Source: Cheiracanthium punctorium (Eukaryota > Arthropoda > Arachnida > Araneae > Cheiracanthiidae). From it: a stretch of 64,000 nt of DNA. The position numbers and the translations under genes are program-made. The stretch covers positions 62,001 to 126,000 of the forward strand of contig JAWZYV010010247.1 in NCBI GenBank assembly GCA_038373885.1, given 5' to 3'. Positions 47,035 through 58,328 of this stretch are shown piece by piece. Each line of letters starts with the position of its first letter. The first letter of the stretch is position 1. The notes under the pieces were generated by a model. It was given only the letters and a program-made list of their open reading frames with translations. It did no database searches and was not told the DNA's origin.

Positions 47035-47103
47035 CAACGCGAAATTTTCGCTTACGCGAGGGGTCTTGGAAAGGATTCCTCACGTAAGCCAAGACTTCAC
47101 TAC
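47035..47103. mobile_element. Possible pogo/Tigger-type transposon end
   Basis: GCGAAATTTTCGCTTACGCG and CCTCACGTAAGCCAAGACTT resemble the CTCGCGTAAGTCGAGGACTT form seen at the ends of some pogo/Tigger elements. No opposite end was found. Confidence 0.3.
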
Positions 47104-47547
47104 ATTTATTTATTTAGAAGGGGGTGGGGGTTAGAAGAGTTACCGCACAAGAATTGATTCTACGTCTGGTAAATAGTTGAGACTTCTTCACGTTAAAACT
47201 TGTAGCATGTAGGGTCGACGTTTGTCAAACTTGAGCTTTTGTAAACAAAATGTTGTTTTCCCTGAATTAATCATAGTATTAATCCTCTTATGCCCATGGT
47301 AACAAATATGCAACCACCTTTTAAACGCTTTTTACTTCCTTGTACGTAGTATAAGGAAGTAATGTGATCCCGAAAAATTTTGGAGGCCAAATTTCGACAT
47401 AAAAACCGATTTTGACTACCTCTAAATTTAATTTAAAAACTTTTTTCGATGCATCTCATCGTAGGCTAGCATGCACGATCATATTAACGCGTCTGCAACT
47501 CATTTTGACCAGTGGCGAGTCTACTGTGGCCAGTTTTTCCATGCCGT

Positions 47548-47630
47548 CTGTACGTACGTACGTATGTACGTACGTACGTATGTACGTACGTACGTACGTA
47601 CGTACGTACGTACGTACGTATGTATGTAAC
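47548..47630 (+). repeat. (TACG)n microsatellite
   Basis: TACG repeats with occasional TATG units run for about 80 bp. Because TACG repeats read as TYVR in frame, the 89-codon open frame over it (47412-47681) is a repeat artefact. Confidence 0.9.
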
Positions 47631-48233
47631 TCGCATATCTCAAAAACTATTGGTCGTAGAATGTTGAGATTTGATATTTAGGATTGTTCTATGATCTAGT
47701 TGTGCACCTCCCCTTTTGGTGGCAATCGAATGGATAGTTTATGTACAGGACCGCCCAAAAGATTCGAAATACATTACGCTCTATGGGCCGAAATTCATTA
47801 AACTCGCCTAACTCAAAAGCTATTAGGCGTAGAATGTCGAAACTTCATATTTTGGATAGTTGTAACATCTAGTTGTGCACCTCCCCTTTCGGTTCCATTC
47901 GACTGGATAGTTTATCTACAGGACCGCCCAAAACATTCGAAATACATTACACTCAATGGGCCGAAATTCATCAAAGCGTTTTTTAGAGGTATTGGGCTAT
48001 TTCAAACGACTCAGAAGTGATATATGCTGTAAAGAGTTAGAAAATGAATTTCTCCATTAAAAAAACTGTCTTTATCATTTATAGTTCTGCTACAGGAACA
48101 CTCAAAAGATTTCCAATACATTACGGTCAATGGCAATTTTAGGGGCATTCATCCATTTCAAGCATAATACCGTCCTACCACATAAGTTAGGTAATGGTCC
48201 GACCACGGTCACGTGCCTCCCTCAAGAACTATG

Positions 48234-48263
48234 CCAAAAGTCGCCAAGCTTGGCGACTTTTGG
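48234..48263. repeat. Perfect 30-bp palindrome
   Basis: CCAAAAGTCGCCAAG is followed immediately by its exact complement, CTTGGCGACTTTTGG, with no spacer. Confidence 0.9.
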
Positions 48264-48489
48264 TGTACGTGTGTGCATATTTAACTCTCAAATCTCAAAA
48301 ACTATTATGAAATTTCATATATAAGAATGTTGTAACATCTAGTTGTGCATCTCGATTTTTGGTTCCAATCTACTGGAGAGTTTAATTACACGACCACCGA
48401 AAAGAATTTCAGTACCTTAATGTCTATGGACATCTTCATTATAATACAACTGTAGACAGTTATTGTTTGGTACATACCCAAAATCTCGC

Positions 48490-48985
48490 CGTCTGTCCTC
48501 GACCTTGGCGAGTTTTGGCGAAATGTCGCCAAATTTGGCGATAGTCAGTCATTTGGTCCATGCCCAAAGTATCGCCATTTGTCATCGTTCTTGGCGAGTT
48601 TTGGCGAAATATCGCCAAATTTGGCGATAATCTGTCATTGTTTGGTTTATGCTTAAAATCTCGCCAAATGTCGTCGACATTGACGAGTTTCGCCGAAATA
48701 TCGCCAAATTTGGCGCCAAAAATTATTTCCTATTTTGTATAACTCTAAAACTTTAACCCGTAGATTTTTTAACTTTGTATTTAGAACTATTGTAATATCT
48801 AACTGTTTTCAATATCTTTTTTGACAGCAATCGACTGAGAATTTATTTACATGGTGAGCCAAATGACTTTAAATACATTGAGGTGTATAGATGCATTCAA
48901 TTCATTGAAAGTCTGTGGTCAATGACTACTTTGGCTATCCCCAAAATCTCGCTGACTATCTCAAGTTTGTCGGCTTTTGGTGAAA
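48490..48985 (+). repeat. Array of E2F-like palindromes, 86-88-bp period
   Basis: CTTGGCGAGTTTTGGCGAAA occurs at 48504 and 48590, and a variant at about 48678. Each is followed by the perfect palindrome TCGCCAAATTTGGCGA or a close form. The third unit ends in TTTGGCGCCAAA (48709-48720), identical to the palindromic E2F consensus. A decayed fourth unit lies at about 48945-48985. Binding is inference. Confidence 0.7.
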
Positions 48986-48990
48986 TATCG

Positions 48991-51049
48991 CCAAATAAAG
49001 TGTCAGAAGGAAATCTTTCAAATTGAACTCAGCTTGGCGATATCGAAATATTTGGCTAGAAATCGCTAAACCTTACTATTATTGATATTTTATCTCTTTC
49101 AAACAAATAAATTTAGAGGAAGTGCGTCGAAAATATTTTTGATCTAATGGACGTGCAAGGAAGTCATGTGTTGGACACATCAGATTTTTTTTTAACAGGA
49201 AAAATGCTTCAAAATGTAATGTTGAAGCCATAGAATCATTAAATGTACCTTTAATGAATAATAATAGTAGTTTGGGTCCACACATCCATCATTAATGGAT
49301 GAAAAATATTAATATAATTTAGAAGCAATATGTTTATACTCTTTTGTTCTACTTGTAACATGTTCTACTGTGAAGTTTTTCTACTATTTTAATAATATTT
49401 AATAATATATAATATTTAATATTTATTATATATTTATATTAATATTTAATAATAATTATTATTAATAATTTAAATTTATATGTAAGAAAATATATGCTTT
49501 TTCTCTAGATACAATTTTCTTTTATTTAATTTCGTTTATAATGTTTTGAAGAGACATTCAAGAGAAGAAATCATAGTGCTACCATTGAAAAAAAAAACTT
49601 TTTTCGCAGTTTTTATTATATTTACTTTATTTGGCTTAAAAGTACGCCATTTCAATTAAAAATATTTTTTTGCTGGGGAATTTCCCATAGTGGTAATAAG
49701 AGAGTTAAGAAGTACATCTGTATGACACAGAGTGGCCAGATTTGGATATTTTCTTTTTTTTTTTGTACGCCCATATATAAAAATAGATTACGATGCTTTG
49801 AAAGAAAAACACGTTTCCCCTCACAAAAACATATAATTTCAGAAAACTTACTTATTAATATAAATGATATGAAAAAGGATTTCTTAGTATTACTTTTAAT
49901 GTAGCAGCTGCCAAACAATGTAAAAGGTTTTTACGTTTCCTTTTCTAATCATCTAAAAAGCTTTCTACCGTCTTCCTGCTTCTTGCAGAATTAATGTGAA
50001 ATTTCATCCTTTGAGAAAAGGTAGAAAAATGTATAGCTCATATCTTAGCATTTCAGACCATGAAATTCTGTTTAGTGTATAATTCATGGGAGTTAAGCGA
50101 AGAAATTGCTGAATAAGTCCAATAAATAGATACAAGAGGTGAATGCAGAAAAATTTATATATAACGCCCATTTGAAGGATCGTATTTTGGTACGACGTAT
50201 TTATGTTCAATCATGCCTTTCGTGAAGCCAGCTCATAATGTTTCATGTTATGATGTTTCCGTAATTTTCCGTGTCTTTTTTTTGTGTGTGTGAAGCTTGT
50301 TTTTACTCATATTTCTAAAATAAGTTAGTGCTACAAGAAAGGATATTTATTTCAATAAAAAATAAATAAATTATATCTTTTCTAATCAGAAGTTTCATAT
50401 ACGTCTAAACGTCTAACAAATATTGAAGAAATATTAGGACATCTAAAATCGCAAATGCTTTTTTTAAGGCAAATATTAATAATGACTAAATATTTTACAG
50501 TAAATTTGTGTCTGTATTTTTCAAATTAATACCAAAGAAAACCAAAAGATCAATCCATACTTAGCACATTTCTGTGGCAGTATAAAATAGCGTCAAACAC
50601 ATTTTTAATTAAACTAAATTTAAGCAGCATACTGTTATGCCAAAGTCCTTAAAATCGAATTTGGAATGATTATTCAATTTACATTCTGTCCACAGTCCAC
50701 ATGCTTTATTTCTTAGTTTTAGAATAAATTTAATTGATATAGTATGAAGAAGATCTTTTTTTATAAAAGTTTAATCTCACCTTTATTGAAACTAGCTCAT
50801 AATCTTTTACAGTACGTTTCATCTGTATTTTACATGGCTTTTTTCCTTGAAACTTTTTTTTACTCACACTTCGAGAAGAATTTGTTGTAAATGGTAAATA
50901 GTTCACAGTTTCACATGTTTATACTTTTCTTTATTTATTTTTTGTTGTATACAGCTCTTTTTAAATCATTGCTCAATCTAATGTTTAAATGTGTCTCTCT
51001 TACCTAAAATATAACATTAGACAACCAATTTGAAAACAATGTTTTGCAA
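48991..51049. other. AT-rich gene-free stretch
   Basis: No gene was recognised. A tract of ATTTAATAAT repeats runs at about 49387-49470. Confidence 0.4.
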
Positions 51050-51825
51050 AAGGATCCCTGTTGTCCGGATAAGGTTTAAAGCTATTGAAATCCTACACCT
51101 GACCAACGGAAAAAATGTTATGTCTCAAAGCGTTTTTTTCACATCCATAATTCGCTTTTGCTCCCTCCTTAGAGAGTGTATAGGCCGCAAGATTAAATAA
51201 TATTATTCGTAGCCCGGTGAAAAACCGAAAGCTCTATACACAACAAAATCTGTACACAATGTAAGACAGTGATCATGTATGCGTACCTATCGTGCGTACC
51301 TCAATCGAATGCATCGAACAGACACTATCACACTTTAAATGATTTTCTTCCATAGGCGGTAATGTGTGAGAATTATTTATTACAACCCTATGAGCAGACT
51401 GTCAACTCTACACACACTAAAATCTATGCAATTCATATAAACATGACCTATAATACACTTACCCAACATGAGCTCAATCGAATGCGTATAGACGCTAGCG
51501 CGCTATTAAGAATTGTCTTCTATAGCCCGTAATGTTAAAGAAATCTTCTTTATAGCCTTGTCAAAAAACTGTCTTATACACACTGAAATCAATACCAGTC
51601 GTGCGAGAGTGGTTTATAATATGTATACCAAATTTGAACTTAATCAAGTGCACGGTTCAGGAGCTATCGTACACCCCACACACATGCATACATACATCAC
51701 CGTAAAAACAGCATAAATTAATTCAGAAGACCTCAAAACGAGTAAACACATCAAAATCTCAAACTGTTTCAGAATTGCAATCGATACCTTCCTTATATGG
51801 TACAGGTTCGGAGAGTAAAAAGTCG
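51050..51825 (-). repeat. Modular repeat copy A
   Basis: Read on the minus strand from 51825: the head TTTCCGAACCTGTACCATAT then AAGGAAGG; then GAGATTTTGATGTGTTTACT (51770-51750), closely matching copy B; a short GTATG tract (about 51680); then ACGATAGCTCCTGAACCGTG and three modules. Each module has an ATTCGATTGAG-type start and a CATTACGGGCTATAGAAGA-type end. It is the most complete match to copy B and lies in the opposite orientation. Confidence 0.75.
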
Positions 51826-52120
51826 TTGATCGACATTTACTAAACGATCCCTCTATGTGAATTACAAGTCAAAGTAAAACAGTTTATATGACGTTATTTT
51901 AGAGGCGTAATGCTAGAACTTAAATCTGAAAGACAAAATTTTATTCTAAAAAAGTAAAGGTTCATTGCACTTATTATTTTGAATGTTCATTTTAGAAAGT
52001 GATAAGTCTAGATCGCCTTTCAGTTTATTTTCATACAATGCGTGTTTGTCAATCCAGTTCATCTTTACTCTGAAGATTAATTTTGGATGCAGATAAAAAT
52101 TGATGCTGTGTAAATCTCGC
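51826..52120. other. Gene-free spacer
   Basis: No feature was seen. Confidence 0.3.
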
Positions 52121-52640
52121 TTAACCCTTTGAGGCGCAACCCTTTCCCAATGCTGAAAGAAGGGCAGCCGTTTCCATCGCTCGACTTAACTACCAGAAAG
52201 ATGGCGGACGATCGAAACGTTCATCGCGTGCCACAGATCTAGAGAACCTTTTTCGACGACAGCTGGCTGTCCCCGCGCACAGCCAGCTGCGTCAAAAAAG
52301 GGTCTCTAGATATGTGGCACGCGATGAACGTTTCGATCGTCCGCCACCTTGCTGGTAGTTAAGTCGAGCGATGGCAGTATGGGGGCTTTTTTCAGTATGG
52401 GGGCAATCTATCCAGCTGTTCTCGCATTCTTCCATTTTTCAGCACATGTCAGTGCTGTTAAAAAGAATCGTGACAATTTTTCTACGGGAAATGACGTACT
52501 AAAAAGTAAAGGATTCTCGTGGAGCTATGTCACCCGCAACTATTTTTATAGAAATCAAATCTATTCTTCGTGACTGGTAGCAGTCAAAACGTCAGAGTTT
52601 GGTGTTCCCAGAGCGGGAACACTGCGCGTTAAAGGGTTAA
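52121..52640 (-). mobile_element. TTAA-flanked foldback MITE, family 2, longest copy
   Basis: TTAA lies at 52121-52124 and 52637-52640. It matches the 20071-20468 copy in reverse orientation: palindrome with central CAGCTGGCTGT hairpin (about 52260-52290) on the left, and the single-copy part ending in ACTGCGCGTTAAAGGGTTAA on the right. At 520 bp it keeps about 120 bp (with CGTCAGAGTTTGGTGTTCCC) that the 20-kb copy has partly lost. No transposase. Confidence 0.85.
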
Positions 52641-54978
52641 GGCATTTTGAAAGTTAATGAATTTGTGTGGAAAACGCTTTCAGAGCTCTTTCCTTTCATC
52701 ACAAATGTTGTTGGCTTTGTGTAATTATTTTGCAGTTGCGATATGTACTACTTCATGTTAGTATTTTAAGGTAAAGTTTAAGTCACGTGCACAAGAAATT
52801 TGCATTTTTTTTAGATTCCGCAACAATGTAGTTAATTTCAATTATATAATAAGAAAAATATTTGATTTTTATGTGCGGAAAACGCGTACACAGATAGCAC
52901 AGTGTAAAAAGAGCTTTCTCAGTTTTTAGCATGCTTGATTTAATTTGTCAGAATACAGCTTTTTTTTATGAAACCATATGTAATTATTTACCTTTTAAAT
53001 TAAATTTCTATATTTTATATCACGAGGCTCTACTTCTTTTTCCCATGCATGCTTCGCGTACATTCATTTAAAAAAAGAAAAAAAAAACATTGTGTGCAAC
53101 TCAATTCCCATTATATTTACCTATTTCGACCTGCTCACTTTGTGAAACTTATAACAGCTGCCTATTTTCTATAGTCATTTCTATTTTCGTATTTCTGCAG
53201 TTGGATTTTGCATTCAATGATGCTTTATTTTAAACAGCTGTCTCTTATTATTTTATTCAGGCTATTTTGATTTCGGATGTTCAGCAGTTTCATTTATTCT
53301 TTTCATAAACAATGTAGACTGTTGGATATAGGCAGTATGGTGAACTGTTTGGCATTATGCCTTTCTAAAAGAGGCGAAACAGAACGTAAAGTAAAATAGG
53401 AAAAGGAGATTTCTTTTCCTATTTTAAGGCAAAAAGAGTGAATAGAAAATTTTGAATTATGTTTCAGAAACAAATCGCGTATGATTTTCATACTTTTCCT
53501 TTTAATTAGGCATTTTAGTATTTATTTTTTTCTTTTGATCTTTCCTTATATTTTTTTCTTATACATGCAATATACATTAGTCTTGCATTACATCTTCCAA
53601 GCTCAATACTTTCTTTCCATACTGGCAACATTCCAAGTGTTTTTTATTTACTTTCTATCCATGCATATAAAGATTTCATGCTTATCACCATTTAATTTAT
53701 TCGTTTCTCTTTCGAATACTTACTGAATAAGACTGACGATAAATGGTTTACATTGCTTTCATTATGAATTCAATTTTAATTGGATGATGCAATTAAATAA
53801 TATTTTATAGAAAGATGCACCAAAAAATGCATCTTTCTCTAAAATATTCTTACTGCATTACTTTTCAATAGCTGTGGAATTAATTATTAAACTTCTGAAC
53901 ATGCATAAGACTTACAAAAAAACAAAAAAAAAGCACTTTAATTAGTTATATGAACAACTCATTTTCTCAAAACACTCGGCACAAAGCCAGCCAGGTAAGC
54001 AGCTCAAGGAACAGAAAGGAGTCTCAAAAATTGAATTTTCTCCAATTTGCTTCAAAGCAGACATTTGACCAGACCTCCAAATTCCTTGGCTAAGTGCCTG
54101 AAGCGCAGTACGTTTATTAAAAATAAATTATTTTCTATGTTACACGCATATGTAGAAACAAGCAACTGTTATCGGGTGTAAATGGTAGAAACATCTCTCT
54201 TGATCGCAGTCAATCCGGAACCTAGCAGGAAAGAGTGTAGAAGATCATTTTTCAGCTATTTGTAATATCGCGGGTAAGTATTTGTTACGCATGATCATCA
54301 ACTTTTTTAAACAATAGAAATAACTTGGATCTATAGTTTACGTTTAGATAGTTTACATACGCTAAAAATCCTAATTTTCTGGCGATTATTTACAAAAGGT
54401 ATCATTAAAACATTAATTTATTAAAAATGCTGAAGCGTAGCTTACTTGAATTAGCTCTGGACTTTCCATTGTTAAGAATTAGTTGTTGGGCGAAAAGTGA
54501 GCTTGTTAGAACATAAAATACGAAGAAAATAGTCAATAAAGGCACGAAACAAAAAGTAAGTAATATAAAATGAAGAATAAGAAGAAAACGTTCAGGTAGC
54601 CTCTTCTGTTGGAATTACCGTGAGTTTTATTAGCACGGGATTGCTTATCGTTTAATTAGGTGTATGGCACCCGTTGAAAAATGACGAATATAACAAACAT
54701 TTTTAATTTAATATACAAGAAATATTTATTAATATAGTACATTGTGCTTTAGACAATATTATCTTAATAAATGTAATAATCCGTTTCTATTTTTGAAATT
54801 CACAGTCTAATTTGCCATTGCATAACTAAAATAATTAAAAAATGATGCCTTATCTAAAAATGAAAACAATTCATGTGATGCCTAATTTAGATATTTAATC
54901 CCCCATAGTTTAGCGAAAGAAAATATTTATTTATTTTAATTCGTGAAAAGTGACAAACTGCGCAAATTCTGGGAGCTA
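52641..54978. other. AT-rich gene-free stretch
   Basis: No gene was recognised. The only structure is the hairpin at 53799-53851. Confidence 0.4.
53799..53851. repeat. Hairpin
   Basis: AATATTTTATAGAAAGATGC and its near-complement GCATCTTTCTCTAAAATATT flank an 11-base loop. Weak pairing extends outward. It could be a MITE remnant. Confidence 0.6.
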
Positions 54979-56790
54979 CAGTGTTACCTCCTTTAACGGA
55001 CACTCCAGAATAACGGAAACCTCTAATTAGCGGACAGTATTGAGAGTCCCAGTCCCTTTACATAGGACATTCCATGTTATCCACGCCGAAAAACGGACAC
55101 TCCGATTAGCGGACAGTTCTTTTAAATGTACAAGTTTTTAAAAAATGTTTTGGCAAAAATTTCGACAAAAATCCAAACAGGTCGTGTTTCTAGCATTACA
55201 AATAACTTTCCCTTTTCCCTTTGTTATCTTCAAAGGGATTCATAGGGCTGGTCAATGATTCTTATCTTCACAATTGGATTCACCTCTCATTTATTTTCCT
55301 TTCTTTCTTGGAATCAATACGAGTATGATTTTGAGGCAGTTAACCACGTGACATTGGATGATTCAATTGGGGGAAATTCGGGATTAGCTTTCATCACAGG
55401 AGTAGAATTGGTGCCTTATCGCGCGTACTGTAATGCAGAGTGAGGGCGGGGCCATCGTGATTCTACCGGGCCTGCTTGTGCCCTCCGATGACTCATCCAA
55501 AGAGGCCTGCGGAATCACGAGATGCCCTAGTGAGGGGCAAGCAAAGCAGGTGAAAACCTTTATTCGCCCTGGCGGCTCTGAGACTTCGTATGACAAAAAG
55601 GATTTCTATACACTCGGGTAAAAGAGTTGTCGCCAATCAAACAATACCGTATAGGAGGCTCTTTTTTTTTTATGCTGCTGTTGTTGTTGTTTTCTAAATG
55701 TGAATCTGATAAAGCTAACCTATAATCGTGCTGTTTAAATTTAGTGCGAATTATAATGGCATCAAAAAGGAAGAGATCAACACTGAAAGAAAAAATGTAT
55801 GTTCTTGAAGTTGCTGAAAGAGAAAAGCTGAGTGCGCATTGTCTTGCTGAACGTTTAAAAGTTGGAAAAACTCAGATAAGTGAACTTTTGAAGGGCAAAG
55901 ACGAAATTTGGAAAATGTGTATGGTGAATTAATTCAAACGAAAACTCGAAGAATTTGAAGGTTTGTTAAACTGAAACAAGAGAAATCGACAAAGTGGTGA
56001 TAAAATGGTTCCGCTCTGCTGTACAAAGAACATTCCTATATAAACGGTGTTTTACTTCAAGAAAAAGCCAGAGAAGCTAGTCGAACTTGAGGATTGGACA
56101 CCTTTAAGGCATCCAATGGATGGCTAGAAAAATTCCGACCACGTCACAATATTTCTTTCAAATCTGTTTGTGGTGAAGAGAAATCCGTCGACCCAAATCA
56201 TGTTACAGATTCGATTGAAAAAATAAAATCCGTGTGCCAAGGATATGATGCCAAAAACATATAATTCAATGCTGACGAGACTAGTCTCTTTTATCGCATC
56301 CTTCCGGACGAAACGTTGTGTTTCAAGGGAGAGAAATGTAGTGGCGGCAAAATTGCAAAAGAACATCTTACCATTTTGTTGTGTTGCAACAAGCTGGGAG
56401 AGTTTGAAACTCCACTTGTCATCGGAAAATGCTAGAAAACCAAGCTGTTTTAAAAACATTGACGTACGAAAACTTAATGCTTCCTCGGATTATAACAAGA
56501 AAGCATGAATGACGACTGAAATAATGAGTGATTGGCTAGTAGAGGTGGGCAAAAGAATGAAGAGGCAAACAAGAAAAATACTTCTCTTCCTGGATAATGC
56601 TACTTCTCATCCCGAAGATTTAAAATTAGAAACGGAGGTACCACTGTATTTAGAAACGCCTAAATCACGAATTTAACTTGATATGACGTAAATTTTGTAG
56701 CAGAGTTTATTCATCTCCCACAACTTTTAATTTGTGAACATCACGTTGTTAGCTGTAAATTAGTTGTAAAAGAAATCTCAGTTAGTTCAG
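54979..56790 (+). mobile_element. Tigger (pogo-type) transposon, degraded
   Basis: A TA at 54977-54978 precedes CAGTGTTACCTCCTTTAACG, a terminal repeat of the Tigger type. Copies of CGGACACTCC follow at 55007 and 55085. A transposase relic follows at 55756-56700. No matching right terminus is visible before 56790. A GC-rich segment (55433-55580), unlike the rest in composition, lies between the end and the transposase. Confidence 0.8.
55756..56700 (+). pseudogene. Tigger/pogo transposase relic
   Basis: From ATG 55756 the first frame gives MASKRKRSTLKEKMYVLEVA and AERLKVGKTQISELLKGKD. This is the CENP-B-type helix-turn-helix domain with psq-like fold (residues about 1-50), ending at a TAA at 55930. 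Further on, WLEKFRPRHNISFKS (about 56125) fits the second DNA-binding domain. IFNADETSLFYR (about 56258-56290), after one small shift, holds the first catalytic Asp. LTILLCCNKLGE follows, and LLFLDNATSHPEDL (about 56580-56620) holds the second Asp. Stops and frameshifts separate the blocks, and the third acidic residue is not recognisable. Tigger transposases are usually about 500 residues; about half is recognisable. Non-functional. Confidence 0.85.
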
Positions 56791-56847
56791 TTTGTCCACC
56801 TGGTAAGTTCACCCGGTTACTTTTCTAATGAATTAATAGGGAGTCTG

Positions 56848-56996
56848 TGCAGGCCCGGTTTCACTCACGGTAACGCTAACGTTAAATGACATTGTACAAT
56901 AAAGCGCATGCGCAAGCATAAAATGCGAAACATGGTTGGTCAAAATACTCCGTATAGCGGATAGCGTTAGCGTTAGCGTAGGAAGAAACGGTATGC
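56848..56996. mobile_element. Small inverted-repeat element with stacked GTTAGC motifs
   Basis: The left end GGTTTCACTCACGGTAACGC and the right end read inward, CGTTTCTTCCTACGCTAACG, are imperfect complements. TGCA occurs just outside each (56848-56851 and about 56993-56996). The right arm holds GCGTTAGCGTTAGCGTA. About 145 bp. No superfamily can be assigned. Confidence 0.5.
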
Positions 56997-57461
56997 AAAA
57001 CTACGTTATTATAATAATCACATTAATTTAAAATTTTTCAGATATATCTTTCTTTTGTGCCATATACTCAGTGTGACAAATTTAATCGACCTACAACCAG
57101 CAGTCTAAGCCGTCCATCGTGAACACACAGACAGACAACAAAACTAATATATATAAACTCGGCTGTTCGAGCCCCGTCAGGGGGAGACCCCCCTGAACCC
57201 CCTAATTTTTTAGTTTCATTATTGCCATATTAAAACGACATTAATTGACTATGTCATTTTATCCCTCACCCCTTTTCCTTTTTCTTTTATTCTTCCTTTG
57301 CATTTATTTCATCGACTGGAAGTAGGAGGGTTTTCTCATATTTCCTGGCAATTGCAAACGTAGGTCGATGATAAGAAGTAACTTATATAATTTTTAGTAT
57401 TTATCTTAACACACCAAAAATTTTGCTTTTCGTTATTTGGTATAGTTGAGAGAGCTTTAGG

Positions 57462-57743
57462 CTAGTAGGGTTGCTGTATTTCGCCTGGTAACCCTATTGG
57501 CGAGTCATCCGGAGTGGCTAAGAATCCCAGGCTGTTAGGCTTATGTTTAAAATTATTCTTTTTTCCACTTTCACATTCGCTGGCCCAGTGCCCGATGCGT
57601 TTACACCTTTTACAAGTTATTCTTGATGCATCCTTAATTTTATGGCTCCATGTTTTATGTTTCCATGTTTCGTAATTATCTTTATTCAGCGTTTCAATTC
57701 GACAAGTTCCAATCGCCATTTTGAGGATGAATGATGCAGCCAT
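57462..57743 (-). pseudogene. Ty1/copia-type gag fragment with CCHC knuckle
   Basis: The 93-codon minus-strand frame begins MAASFILKMAIGTCRIETLN, then KDNYETWK. The motif LN..NYETWK is typical of the start of copia-type Gag. It jumps directly, at about residue 43, to CKRCKRIGHWASEC (residues 45-58), a C-x2-C-x4-H-x4-C zinc knuckle that binds RNA in nucleocapsid. Copia Gag normally has about 200 residues between these, so an internal deletion fused the ends while keeping the frame. No adjoining protease, integrase or LTR was recognised. Confidence 0.65.
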
Positions 57744-58163
57744 GAAACGAACGTTAAAAATCAGCAGATAAATAAATTAATCCATCTTGTGTTCATAACC
57801 TTTTAGAAATGTTAGCAGAGTTATGGCACAAAAATAGTACGCGTGGGATTTTAACATTGCATTTACTTTATTAAATTAGAACGGAAGAAACAGGCACATA
57901 ACATAACAAGGTAACATCAAGAAGGAAAGAGTATAGAAGAAGTAAAAAGAATGCGGACGCGAGCACAGTTACAGTTAAGTAGATAAATGTTTATTGAGGG
58001 ATACAGAATTCAGGAGGATAAAACATTGCTCAATAAAAATAAAAAAAAATTTAAAATTCAATACTCAACAATTTTCTCAAGTTGTTGAAATTTTTGTGAT
58101 TGTAACCTATTTATATAAAAATACATGTGATGCATATTCTACAGCTTACAAAATATTGTAACT
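57744..58163. other. Gene-free stretch
   Basis: No feature was recognised. Confidence 0.3.
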
Positions 58164-58214
58164 GTTCACAACAGCTTTAATCTATTGTAACAACAGATTA
58201 AAGCTGTTGTGAAC
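58164..58214. repeat. Perfect 20-bp-arm hairpin
   Basis: GTTCACAACAGCTTTAATCT pairs exactly with AGATTAAAGCTGTTGTGAAC across an 11-base loop. Confidence 0.85.
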
Positions 58215-58328
58215 AAATAGTATTTAAATATATGTAAAATACTCAACAAATTTTATGTCGCATTTTTGTGACAATTTTCAAAAAAGGAGGTAAGAGATAA
58301 AATGACATAGTCATTAATATATATATAC

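Larger units (their letters stand above)
47332..48990 (+). repeat. Modular repeat copy C: head, (TACG)n, 171-bp modules and palindrome array
   Basis: The head TTACTTCCTTGTACGTAGTA then TAAGGAAGTA is palindromic like copies A and B. A (TACG/TATG)n tract runs at 47548-47630. Modules starting CGCATATCTCAAAAACTATT (47632) and CGCCTAACTCAAAAGCTATT (47803) are 171 bp apart; decayed ones follow at about 47970, 48290 and 48720. Within each, TACAGGACCGCCCAAAAGATTCGAAATACATTACG-type sequence (quoted words: CTACAGGACCGCCCAAAA) aligns with the CTACAGGGCTACG region of copy B. From 48480 the modules are interleaved with an 86-88-bp repeat. Confidence 0.75.

Noticed and set aside
47412..47681. 89-codon frame with TYVR repeats
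   Set aside because: Direct translation of the (TACG)n microsatellite.
47332..48990. CRISPR array
   Set aside because: The repeats are long, degenerate, without unique equal-length spacers, and the genome is eukaryotic.
57140..57200. Possible tRNA or LTR remnant around CAGGGGGAGACCCCCCTG
   Set aside because: There is a short palindrome but no cloverleaf, tail or second copy; too little to call.
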